Assembly: GCA_937863225.1 (NCBI GenBank)
Contig: CALMEI010000040.1
Location: 186,001-250,000, forward strand
Reading direction: 5' to 3'
Source of the DNA: an uncultured Polaromonas sp.
GTDB taxonomy: Bacteria > Pseudomonadota > Gammaproteobacteria > Burkholderiales > Burkholderiaceae_C
Length of the DNA stretch: 64,000 nucleotides
The position numbers and the translations under genes are program-made. The notes under the pieces are model-generated. The model saw nothing but the letters and a program-made list of their open reading frames with translations. It did no database searches and had not been told where the DNA came from. Positions 27,489 through 35,496 of the stretch are shown here, piece after piece (the stretch's first letter is position 1; each line of letters opens with the position of its first letter).

Positions 27489-29039
27489 ATGTCTTCCAAC
27501 GCAATGCCCAGACTTCAGCTCACTGGCATCACCAAAAGATATGCTTCGGTGGTGGCTAACGATGCCGTGTCCTTGAAAGTCATGCCGGGAGAAATCCATG
27601 CACTCTTGGGCGAAAACGGTGCCGGTAAATCTACCCTGGTAAAGATTATCTATGGCTCTGTGAAGCCCGATGAGGGCGATGTCAAATTCAACGGCACTGC
27701 GGTTCACATACGTAATCCGCAAGAGGCCCGAGAGTTGGGCATCAGCATGGTGTTTCAACATTTCAGTCTGTTTGAAACTTTGACGGTGGCTGAGAATGTG
27801 TGGCTGGGCTTGGATAAAAAACTGAGGCTTGGTGAGGTCACTCAACGCATCAACGAAAAAGCGGCTGAATATGGTTTGGACATCGATCCGCAACGCCCTA
27901 TCCATACCTTGAGCGTGGGAGAGATGCAACGCGTTGAAATAATTCGAGCGCTTCTGAGTCAACCACAATTGTTGATACTGGACGAACCGACATCGGTGTT
28001 GACACCGCAAGCGGTTAAAAAATTATTCGTGGTGCTGAAAAAGTTATCGGCAGAAGGCTGCAGCATTTTGTACATCAGCCACAAGTTGCATGAGATACGT
28101 GAACTGTGCACCGCATGTACCGTTCTGCGTGCAGGCAAAGTCAGCGGACATTGCAACCCGCAAGAGGAAAGCAATGCGTCTTTGAGTCGCATGATGATTG
28201 GTTCAGAACCACCCACGCTCATGCGCAATGAGGTGCACAAAGGCGACATCCGACTGCACGTGAATCAACTCACACTGGAGCGTGAAAATCAATTTGGCAT
28301 CAACTTGAACAATGTTTCTTTACAAGTTCGTTCGGGTGAAGTCGTTGGCATAGCGGGTGTATCAGGCAATGGTCAAAAAGAACTGATGTATGCATTGTCT
28401 GGCGAAGACACACGCGCAGACGCGGGCAGTATTCGTGTGTTTGACCAAACTTCTGGCTATTCAGTGGGTAAATTTACGCCGACAGAGCGTCGTGCGATGG
28501 GCTTGCAATTTGTACCCGAAGAACGCTTAGGACGTGGCGCTGTACCCAATTTAAGTTTGGCACAGAACTTATTGTTAACGCGATCGAACGCAGTAGGAAA
28601 ATTTGGATGGATTCGGGTGAACAATTTGAAAAAGCAAGCCGAACGCATCATCTCGGATTACAAGGTGAAAGCCAGTGGACCCAATGCAACCGCCAAATCA
28701 TTGTCTGGTGGTAATTTGCAAAAGTTCATCATAGGCAGAGAGATTGACGCTTCGCCTCAATTGCTCATCGTCTCCCAACCCACTTGGGGGGTGGATGTGG
28801 GTGCTGCTGCACAGATTCGTGGTGCGATTTTGGCTCTGCGTGATGCAGGTTGTGCGGTGCTGGTCGTGAGCGAAGAACTGGACGAGTTGTTCGAAATATG
28901 CGATCGCTTGCACGTGATGGCGAATGGCCACATGTCACCATCCATTGACCGTGCTAAAGCCAGCGTCAGTTTAATGGGTGAATGGATGAGCGGCCTTTGG
29001 TCGGATCAAACCCCAACTGCTGTGGAGCAAACAGCATGA
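27489..29039 (+). CDS. nucleoside/purine ABC transporter, duplicated ATP-binding protein
   Basis: A 516-residue ATPase with two fused ABC domains. The first has Walker A GENGAGKST (near residue 40), a Q-loop, a degenerate signature (HTLSVGEMQR) and Walker B LLILDEPTSVL. The second (from about 260) has a degenerate Walker A (GVSGNGQKE) and signature SLSGGNLQK, the pattern of the YufO/RbsA/MglA class. It starts the BMP-type importer operon: ATPase, two permeases, binding lipoprotein. With adenine and guanine deaminases downstream the likely cargo is purine nucleosides or bases (inference). Confidence 0.9.
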   Translation: MSSNAMPRLQLTGITKRYASVVANDAVSLKVMPGEIHALLGENGAGKSTLVKIIYGSVKPDEGDVKFNGTAVHIRNPQEARELGISMVFQHFSLFETLTVAENVWLGLDKKLRLGEVTQRINEKAAEYGLDIDPQRPIHTLSVGEMQRVEIIRALLSQPQLLILDEPTSVLTPQAVKKLFVVLKKLSAEGCSILYISHKLHEIRELCTACTVLRAGKVSGHCNPQEESNASLSRMMIGSEPPTLMRNEVHKGDIRLHVNQLTLERENQFGINLNNVSLQVRSGEVVGIAGVSGNGQKELMYALSGEDTRADAGSIRVFDQTSGYSVGKFTPTERRAMGLQFVPEERLGRGAVPNLSLAQNLLLTRSNAVGKFGWIRVNNLKKQAERIISDYKVKASGPNATAKSLSGGNLQKFIIGREIDASPQLLIVSQPTWGVDVGAAAQIRGAILALRDAGCAVLVVSEELDELFEICDRLHVMANGHMSPSIDRAKASVSLMGEWMSGLWSDQTPTAVEQTA

Positions 29040-30115
29040 ACTTGAAATTAGAAGCGCGTGCGCAAAACTCCGCTTTTTGGACGTATGCCTCACCCCTTTT
29101 GGCTTTGACCATCACGGTCGCTGTTGGTATCTGTTTGTTCATGCTGCTAGGCAAAGACCCCATTCGCGGATTGCAAATGTTTTTTTGGGAACCCATAAGG
29201 TCCGGCTACGCATGGGGCGAGTTGATGGTGAAAGCCACGCCCTTGCTCATCATCGCGTTAGGTTTGGCGGTGTGCTTTCGATCCAATGTGTGGAATATTG
29301 GTGCCGAGGGCCAATTCATTTTTGGTGCCCTCACAGCTGGAGCCGTTGCTTTACTGGCTGACAGAGACACATCACGTGCGATTGTGGTGTTGATATTGTT
29401 GGCTGGAATTTTGGGTGGCATGTTTTGGTCTGGCATCGTGGGTGTATTGCGCGATAAATTCAATGCCAACGAAATATTGGTGAGCCTGATGTTGGTGTAT
29501 GTGGCTGATTCGCTTCTAGGATACTTGGTGAACGGCCCACTCAAAGACCCGAATGGTTTTAATTTCCCGCAAAGCAAAACCTTTGATTTGGTGACCCAAA
29601 TTCCCCGACTCATGTCTGGTTCACGCATGTCCATTGGTTTACCAATCGCCATGGCACTGGCCGCTTCGCTATGGGTATTTTTATTCCGCACCCGCGCTGG
29701 TTTTGCGCAACAAGTGGGTGGACTGGCGCCTGCTGCAGCACGTTATGCAGGGTTTTCGTCACGCAAAGCATTATGGACAGCTTTGTTAATTTCGGGCGGT
29801 GCAGCAGGATTGGCTGGCGCACTTGAGGTGGCTGGACCCATTGGACAACTCACACCTTATGTTCCGGCTGGCTATGGTTTTGCCGCCATCATCGTGGCTT
29901 TTGTTGGACGTTTACATCCTGTAGGTATGATTTTTTCAGCCCTTTTGATGAGCATGTTTTACATTGGTGGGGAGTTGGCACAATCGCGTTTGGGTTTGCC
30001 TAAATCCATCACAGGTGTTTTTCAAGGCTTGTTACTGTTCAGTTTATTGGCCTGTGATACTTTATTGGCTTATCGAATCACATGGCGCAAACAACTTCCC
30101 AAATCATCAACATGA
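29036..30115 (+). CDS. nucleoside/purine ABC transporter permease 1 (YufP type)
   Basis: A 359-residue BPD_transp_2 permease with about nine hydrophobic segments. It includes the family block CFRSNVWNIGAEGQFIFGAL near residue 80 and VRDKFNANEILVSLML-like coupling residues (LRDKFNANEILVSL). I place the start at ATG 29036, overlapping the ATPase stop as ATGA; the longer frame from 28982 lies inside the ATPase gene. It pairs with the second permease 25 bases downstream. Confidence 0.9.
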   Translation: MNLKLEARAQNSAFWTYASPLLALTITVAVGICLFMLLGKDPIRGLQMFFWEPIRSGYAWGELMVKATPLLIIALGLAVCFRSNVWNIGAEGQFIFGALTAGAVALLADRDTSRAIVVLILLAGILGGMFWSGIVGVLRDKFNANEILVSLMLVYVADSLLGYLVNGPLKDPNGFNFPQSKTFDLVTQIPRLMSGSRMSIGLPIAMALAASLWVFLFRTRAGFAQQVGGLAPAAARYAGFSSRKALWTALLISGGAAGLAGALEVAGPIGQLTPYVPAGYGFAAIIVAFVGRLHPVGMIFSALLMSMFYIGGELAQSRLGLPKSITGVFQGLLLFSLLACDTLLAYRITWRKQLPKSST

Positions 30116-30139
30116 TCTTACTTAAAAGGACTTGAACTG

Positions 30140-31054
30140 ATGGATGCCTATGCACTCTTGATAGCTGCCAGTTTGAATGCCGGGACTGTTTTAGCGATTG
30201 CCGCTTTGGGTTTGCTCATCAATGAAAAAGCAGGCATCGTGAACTTAGGCGCCGAAGGCATGATGTTGTGCGCAGCCATTGCAGGCTTTGCCACTGTGGT
30301 GCATACCGGAAGTTTTTGGTTCGGTTTTCTTGCCGGTATGACAGCTGGTGCACTGTTGGCCGCACTATTTGGTGGCTTGGTGATTTGGCTGAATACCAAT
30401 CAATACGCAACGGGTCTGGCACTGAGCTTATTTGGCACTGGTTTTTCTGCATTTGCCGGTATCCAATATGTGCAACAAAAGTTGCCTGAGCAAACGCAAT
30501 ATGCCATACCTCTATTGGGCGATATACCATTTCTTGGTCTGGCACTTTTTAGACAGCACCCCATGGTGTACATCGCCATTGCACTGATGTTCGGTCTCAT
30601 CTGGTTTTTGTACCGCACGCGCTCGGGCTTGGTACTGCGTAGTGTGGGTGAATCACCAGAATCAGCCCATGCATTGGGCTACTCAGTACGTCGCATACGA
30701 TTAATGGCTGTTATGGCAGGTGGTGCACTTTGTGGATTGGCAGGTGCCTATTTGTCCACCATCTACACCCCCTTGTGGGTAGAGGGTATGGTGGCTGGAA
30801 AAGGCTGGATTGCTTTGGCATTGACAACCTTTGCCACGTGGCGCCCAGCCAGAGTGCTTTTGGGGGCGTATTTGTTTGGAGGTGTAACCATGTTGCAATT
30901 TCACTTGCAGGCATCTGGTATTGAAATTCCAAGCCAGTTCTTGAATATGATGCCGTATCTTGCTACCATCGTCGTATTGGCGCTCATATCACGCAATCCT
31001 GCTTTTATCCGCATCAATATGCCAGCATCACTGGGCAAGCCTTTTTATTCATAA
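30140..31054 (+). CDS. nucleoside/purine ABC transporter permease 2 (YufQ type)
   Basis: A 304-residue permease of the same class as its upstream neighbour, with the INEKAGIVNLGAEGMMLCAA block near residue 31 and SVGESPESAHALGYSVRRIR near 168, typical of the second permease of BMP-type importers. AAAGGA lies 13 bases before the ATG. Together the two permeases would form a heterodimeric inner-membrane channel. Confidence 0.9.
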   Translation: MDAYALLIAASLNAGTVLAIAALGLLINEKAGIVNLGAEGMMLCAAIAGFATVVHTGSFWFGFLAGMTAGALLAALFGGLVIWLNTNQYATGLALSLFGTGFSAFAGIQYVQQKLPEQTQYAIPLLGDIPFLGLALFRQHPMVYIAIALMFGLIWFLYRTRSGLVLRSVGESPESAHALGYSVRRIRLMAVMAGGALCGLAGAYLSTIYTPLWVEGMVAGKGWIALALTTFATWRPARVLLGAYLFGGVTMLQFHLQASGIEIPSQFLNMMPYLATIVVLALISRNPAFIRINMPASLGKPFYS

Positions 31055-31122
31055 AGTTGTATTTCGTACACTGCATGATTGTTTGATTTTTTAACGCTAG
31101 TTTTTTATAAGGAATGATAGAA

Positions 31123-32277
31123 ATGACAGATATACAAAAACGCACCCTAATCAAAATGGCTGCTTTGACCGCCGTGGCTGCTGCAGCTTTGGTAGGCTGT
31201 GGCAAAAAAGAAGAGGCTAAACCAGCTGCTGCCCCTGCTGCCGCACCTGTTGCGGCTAAGGCAGCGCCCCTCAAAGTCGCATTCGCCTACGTAGGCCCTG
31301 TGGGAGACGGTGGCTGGACATTTGCGCATGACAATGCACGCAAAGCTTTAGAAAAAGAATTTGGCGACAAAATTGCCACCAGTTTTGTCGAAAAAGTACC
31401 CGAATCGGCTGACGCAGAACGTGTGTTCCGCGACTTGGCTGGCCAAGGCAATAAATTGATTTTTGGTACAACATTTGGCTACATGGAACCGATGTTGAAA
31501 TTAGCACCCGAATTCAAAGACGTGAAATTTGAACACGCCACAGGTTACAAACAAGCTGACAACTTGCGCACCTATGACAGTCGCACCTATGAAGGCGCGT
31601 ACATGGCTGGCGTGATTGCAGGAAAAATGACCAAATCCAATACTCTGGGTGTGGTTGGCTCCGTTGCTATTCCTGAAGTGATTCGCAACATCAACAGCTT
31701 CACTTTGGGAGCGCAATCCGTCAATCCAAAAATCAAAACTCGCGTGATTTGGGTAGGTGAATGGTTCAACCCAGGTAAAGAGACCGAAGCGGCCACAGCA
31801 TTGATTAACGGTGGCGCTGACGTCTTGATGCAAAACACCGATTCCTCTGCTGTGCTACAAACCGCTGAGAAGTTAGGCAAACGTGCATTTGGCTGGGATT
31901 CTGACATGACAGCTTACGGCCCTAAAGCACATTTGGGTTCTGCCGTGATTAATTGGGCACCTTACTACATCAAGGCCACCAAAGAAGCCTTGGATGGTTC
32001 ATGGAAAGGTGGCAGCCACACTTGGTGGGGCGTGAAAGAAGGCGCGATTGACATGGTCAATGTGGCGGCTGACGTACCAGCAGATGCAAAAGCCAAGGTT
32101 GACGAAGTCAAAGCTGGTTTGAAAGCAGGCACTTACAGCATCTGGAAAGGACCTATCATGAACAATGAAGGCAAAGAGATGTTGGCTAAAGACGTTGTTG
32201 CTGATGACAAATTCTTAGGCGGCATGGGGGCTTATGTCAAAGGCGTAGAAGGAAAAATTCCAGGCGCCAAAAAATAA
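31123..32277 (+). CDS. BMP-family nucleoside-binding lipoprotein
   Basis: A 384-residue substrate-binding lipoprotein with lipobox LVGC (Cys26), an Ala/Pro/Lys-rich linker and a BMP (PnrA-like) domain from about residue 50 (FAYVGPVGDGGWTFAHDNAR, then RTYEGAYMAGVIAGKMTKSN and GFGWDSD-like GWDSDMTAYGP). BMP proteins typically bind purine nucleosides. I chose ATG 31123, nine bases after AAGGA, over ATG 31114, which abuts that site. A strong terminator follows at 32298. Confidence 0.9.
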   Translation: MTDIQKRTLIKMAALTAVAAAALVGCGKKEEAKPAAAPAAAPVAAKAAPLKVAFAYVGPVGDGGWTFAHDNARKALEKEFGDKIATSFVEKVPESADAERVFRDLAGQGNKLIFGTTFGYMEPMLKLAPEFKDVKFEHATGYKQADNLRTYDSRTYEGAYMAGVIAGKMTKSNTLGVVGSVAIPEVIRNINSFTLGAQSVNPKIKTRVIWVGEWFNPGKETEAATALINGGADVLMQNTDSSAVLQTAEKLGKRAFGWDSDMTAYGPKAHLGSAVINWAPYYIKATKEALDGSWKGGSHTWWGVKEGAIDMVNVAADVPADAKAKVDEVKAGLKAGTYSIWKGPIMNNEGKEMLAKDVVADDKFLGGMGAYVKGVEGKIPGAKK

Positions 32278-32297
32278 TTGAGCGTTAACAATCAGAC

Positions 32298-32330
32298 AAG
32301 GCTGCTTGTTCAAACAAGCAGCCTTTTTTA
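32298..32330 (+). terminator. Rho-independent terminator after BMP lipoprotein gene
   Basis: AAGGCTGCTTGTT and AACAAGCAGCCTT (32298-32325) form a long GC-containing stem, directly followed by a T run. It should end much of the importer transcript. It lies just before the adenine deaminase gene, whose ATG is only about 20 bases further on. Confidence 0.88.
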
Positions 32331-32345
32331 TTGGAAAATACAAAC

Positions 32346-33386
32346 ATGCACCCAATCAAGCCCATCCCTTTGCACCGTCTTCCCGATTTATTACGCTCCA
32401 TGCCTAAAGCAGAGTTGCATATTCATATCGAAGGTTCACTGGAACCCGAAATGATATTCAATCTCGCTCAAAGAAATCATCTCAGTCTGCCTTATGCCAG
32501 CGTTGATGATTTGCGTCGCGCTTACGCATTCACCAATTTGCAAAGTTTTTTAGATATTTACTATGCGGGTGCCAGCGTGCTCATTACCGAGCAGGATTTT
32601 TACGACTTGGCCAGCGCCTATTTCGCTAAAGCCGCCGACGACAATGTCACAGTATGTGAAATCTTTTTTGACCCTCAAACCCACACAGAGCGTGGCGTGG
32701 GTATGGCTACCGTCATCAACGGATTGCACCGCGCCTGTATCGACGCTCAAACCAAGTATGGCATCAGCGCCAGCCTCATCATGTGCTTCTTGCGCCATCT
32801 CAGTGAAGAATCTGCGTTTGAAACCCTTGAGCAAGCCCTGCCATATCGCGAAAAATTCATTGGCGTTGGTTTGGATTCCGGTGAGGTGGGCAACCCACCT
32901 GAAAAATTTGCCAAAGTATTTGCACAATGCCGTGAGTTAGGTTTGCACTTGGTGGCTCACGCGGGGGAAGAAGGACCACCCGCCTATGTGTGGTCTGCAT
33001 TAGATGTACTGAAAGTCGAGCGCATCGACCATGGCGTTCAATCCAGCAAAGATGCGTTGCTCATGGAGCGATTGAAAAAAGACCGCATTCCGCTGACAGT
33101 TTGCCCACTGTCCAATCTAAAGCTGTGCGTCGTCAAAGATTTATCAACGCATAACTTGCCCCAACTCTTAGATGCTGGTTTGGTGGCGATGGTTAACTCT
33201 GACGATCCCAGTTATTTTGGCGGCTACATGAATGAGAACTTCACACAAACTTTTGCGGCAACGGGCATGACGGCTCAGCATGCTTACCAGTTGGCGCGGA
33301 ACAGTTTTGAAGCCAGTTTTTTAGATGCGGCGTCTAAGAAAAAGCACATTGAAAACTTGAATGCAGTATTTGATGCGTTTCAATAA
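32346..33386 (+). CDS. adenosine deaminase family protein, probable adenine deaminase
   Basis: A 346-residue amidohydrolase. The metal ligands His25 and His27 are in AELHIHIEGSLEP; HAGEEGPP, RIDHGVQ and NSDDPSYFGG complete the site. The combination EIFFDPQTHTERG and LTVCPLSNLKLCVV resembles the proteobacterial adenine deaminases of the PA0148 type rather than true adenosine deaminases; I judge adenine the likelier substrate. ATG 32346 is preferred to an in-frame TTG at 32331 lying in the terminator tail. It is followed ten bases later by guanine deaminase. Confidence 0.88.
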   Translation: MHPIKPIPLHRLPDLLRSMPKAELHIHIEGSLEPEMIFNLAQRNHLSLPYASVDDLRRAYAFTNLQSFLDIYYAGASVLITEQDFYDLASAYFAKAADDNVTVCEIFFDPQTHTERGVGMATVINGLHRACIDAQTKYGISASLIMCFLRHLSEESAFETLEQALPYREKFIGVGLDSGEVGNPPEKFAKVFAQCRELGLHLVAHAGEEGPPAYVWSALDVLKVERIDHGVQSSKDALLMERLKKDRIPLTVCPLSNLKLCVVKDLSTHNLPQLLDAGLVAMVNSDDPSYFGGYMNENFTQTFAATGMTAQHAYQLARNSFEASFLDAASKKKHIENLNAVFDAFQ

Positions 33387-33395
33387 AACAGCTGT

Positions 33396-34745
33396 ATGAC
33401 AGTACATGCCTACCGAGCACGCATTCTGCGTTTTGCAGAAAACAAGGCGCCTGCATCGTCTGCCATTCTTGATGAAGACGGCTTGTTGGTGATTGGTACA
33501 AACGCAGTGGGCAAGCAAGTGGTGGTGGCCGTAGGCAGCCACCAAAACTTAATTGCGAAGGTTAAATCAGATTACCCCAGTGTGCTCATTCAACATCTAC
33601 CCGACCGCATCATCGCCCCGGGATTTGTGGATATGCACATCCACTACCCCCAAACCGATGTCATCGGCTCGCCTGCCGACGGCTTGTTGCCATGGCTCGA
33701 AAAATACACATTTCCAGAAGAAAATCTGTACTCAAGCGGCGAATATGCTGCCAAGACTGCTACATATTTTGTAGCTGAACTGCTGCGCAATGGTGTCACC
33801 ACGGCGCTGACTTTTGCCACTTCGCATGTCGCATCCGTCAACGCCCTCTTTCAAGTCGCACATAGCAAACACATGCGTTTAATGACGGGTAAATGCCTGC
33901 AAGACCGCAATTGCCCTGATGGTGTGCGTGACCAAACTGAGCAAAGCTTGATTGACACGGAAAATCTGATTCAAAAATGGCACGGTGTGGACAGACTGGG
34001 ATACGCCATCACACCGCGATTTGCGCCAACATGCAGTGACGCGCAATTACGTGGTGCTGGCGAATTGGCTGCCAAATATCCAGACGTGTGGGTGCAATCG
34101 CACGTGGCTGAAAACAAAGATGAATTGGCTTGGGTCAGTGAAATCTACCCCGAATCGCGATCTTATCTACAGGTGTATGCAGATTTTGGCTTATTGCGCC
34201 CCAAAGCGGTTTACGCACATGGCATCCATTTGGACGATGCCGATCGATCTGTGTTGGCCGCTTCTGGTGCGGCCATCGCGGTATCTCCCACCAGCAATTT
34301 GTTTCTGGGCAGCGGCCATTTTGATTTTGCTGCGGCTGATGCTGCCCAATTCGCCTATGGTCTCGCCAGCGATGTAGGGGGCGGCACCAGTTTCAGCCCA
34401 TTTCACACCATGCTGGCGGCCTATTACGTGGGTCGCGCAGCAGTGCAGCAAGGCGGCAAATTGAAGGCTGGATTGAGTTTGTCACCTCAACATTTATGGT
34501 GGCAGCACACTGCCGGGGCCGCCAAAGCCATGGGCTTAGAAGGCGTGGTAGGTAATTTGGCGGTCGGCTGTGACGCTGATTTTGTGGTGCTCAACCCTCA
34601 AAGCACACCCTTAATGGCACGTAAAATGCAGCGTGTCAGCAATTTAGATGAATTGCTGTTTGCCATGATTGTGTTAGGCGATGACCGTTTGATTGAAAAG
34701 ACGGTGATTGCTGGCCAAACACAATTCCAACGCAGTGGGATTTGA
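33396..34745 (+). CDS. guaD: guanine deaminase
   Basis: Converts guanine to xanthine. The 449-residue amidohydrolase has the GuaD motif PGFVDMHIHYPQTDVIGS with metal ligands His81 and His83. CLQDRNCPD, RFAPTCSD, SHVAENKDE, YAHGIHLDD and LASDVGGGTSFSPFHTM follow in order. Together with the upstream deaminase and importer it suggests salvage or catabolism of purines by way of hypoxanthine and xanthine. No xanthine dehydrogenase gene lies in this window. Confidence 0.94.
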   Translation: MTVHAYRARILRFAENKAPASSAILDEDGLLVIGTNAVGKQVVVAVGSHQNLIAKVKSDYPSVLIQHLPDRIIAPGFVDMHIHYPQTDVIGSPADGLLPWLEKYTFPEENLYSSGEYAAKTATYFVAELLRNGVTTALTFATSHVASVNALFQVAHSKHMRLMTGKCLQDRNCPDGVRDQTEQSLIDTENLIQKWHGVDRLGYAITPRFAPTCSDAQLRGAGELAAKYPDVWVQSHVAENKDELAWVSEIYPESRSYLQVYADFGLLRPKAVYAHGIHLDDADRSVLAASGAAIAVSPTSNLFLGSGHFDFAAADAAQFAYGLASDVGGGTSFSPFHTMLAAYYVGRAAVQQGGKLKAGLSLSPQHLWWQHTAGAAKAMGLEGVVGNLAVGCDADFVVLNPQSTPLMARKMQRVSNLDELLFAMIVLGDDRLIEKTVIAGQTQFQRSGI

Positions 34746-34800
34746 ATCGCATTGAGATGCTGATGAACTGCTGTCAATAACTAATAAAGAGGTTGTGGGA

Positions 34801-35496
34801 ATGAACAGCGGGGTAACACCAGCATTGACGCAAGCATTGATTTTCGACATGGATGGAACCATGGTTGACTCGATGCCGCACCACGCCCAGTCTTGGTTGG
34901 CGTTTGGTAAGAAACACAAACTCAATTTGAGTTTAGATGAGATGATGCAACGCACCACCGGACGCAATGGCTTAGAGTGTGTGCGTGTCCTATTAGACGA
35001 TCCAAGCTTAGATGAAAGCACAGCATGGGCCATGGTTCATGAGAAAGAAATTCTTTATCGTGAAATGTATGGACCCATACTCAAAGAAGTTGCTGGATTC
35101 AAACAATTCATGACGCAAGCACGCACCCATGGTTTAAAAATTGGAGTAGGTACGGCAGGGGACATCCACAATGTTAATTTTGTATTACAGCACCTGCAAT
35201 TGCCAACTGAACCAGATGCCATAGCGCGTGGTGATGAAGGACTTACTGGCAAACCCACACCAGCCATATTTTTAGAAGCAGCTAAACGCATCAAGATACC
35301 TGCCGAAAATTGCATTGTTTTCGAAGACGCGCCCTTTGGTATCGAAGCAGCACGACGCGCTGGCATGCGTGCAGTGGCGATATGTACAGGCCACAGTGCC
35401 CATGAATTGGCCGGTCCGCATGTCATAGCAGCTGCGGCCAATTACCATGAATTATTAGAGTCAAACTTTTTGGAGAATCTTAATGTCGCAGCCTGA
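34801..35496 (+). CDS. HAD-superfamily phosphatase / beta-phosphoglucomutase-like protein
   Basis: The 231 residues have HAD motif I IFDMDGTMVDS (nucleophile Asp16, general acid Asp18), a helical cap, motif II VGTAGDI, motif III lysine in GLTGKPTPAIF and motif IV VFEDAPFGIEAA. The substrate is not readable; relatives act on sugar phosphates. The ATG at 34801 is preceded by AGAGG. Its 3' end overlaps the pepN start by 14 bases, so the two are probably coupled. Confidence 0.87.
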   Translation: MNSGVTPALTQALIFDMDGTMVDSMPHHAQSWLAFGKKHKLNLSLDEMMQRTTGRNGLECVRVLLDDPSLDESTAWAMVHEKEILYREMYGPILKEVAGFKQFMTQARTHGLKIGVGTAGDIHNVNFVLQHLQLPTEPDAIARGDEGLTGKPTPAIFLEAAKRIKIPAENCIVFEDAPFGIEAARRAGMRAVAICTGHSAHELAGPHVIAAAANYHELLESNFLENLNVAA

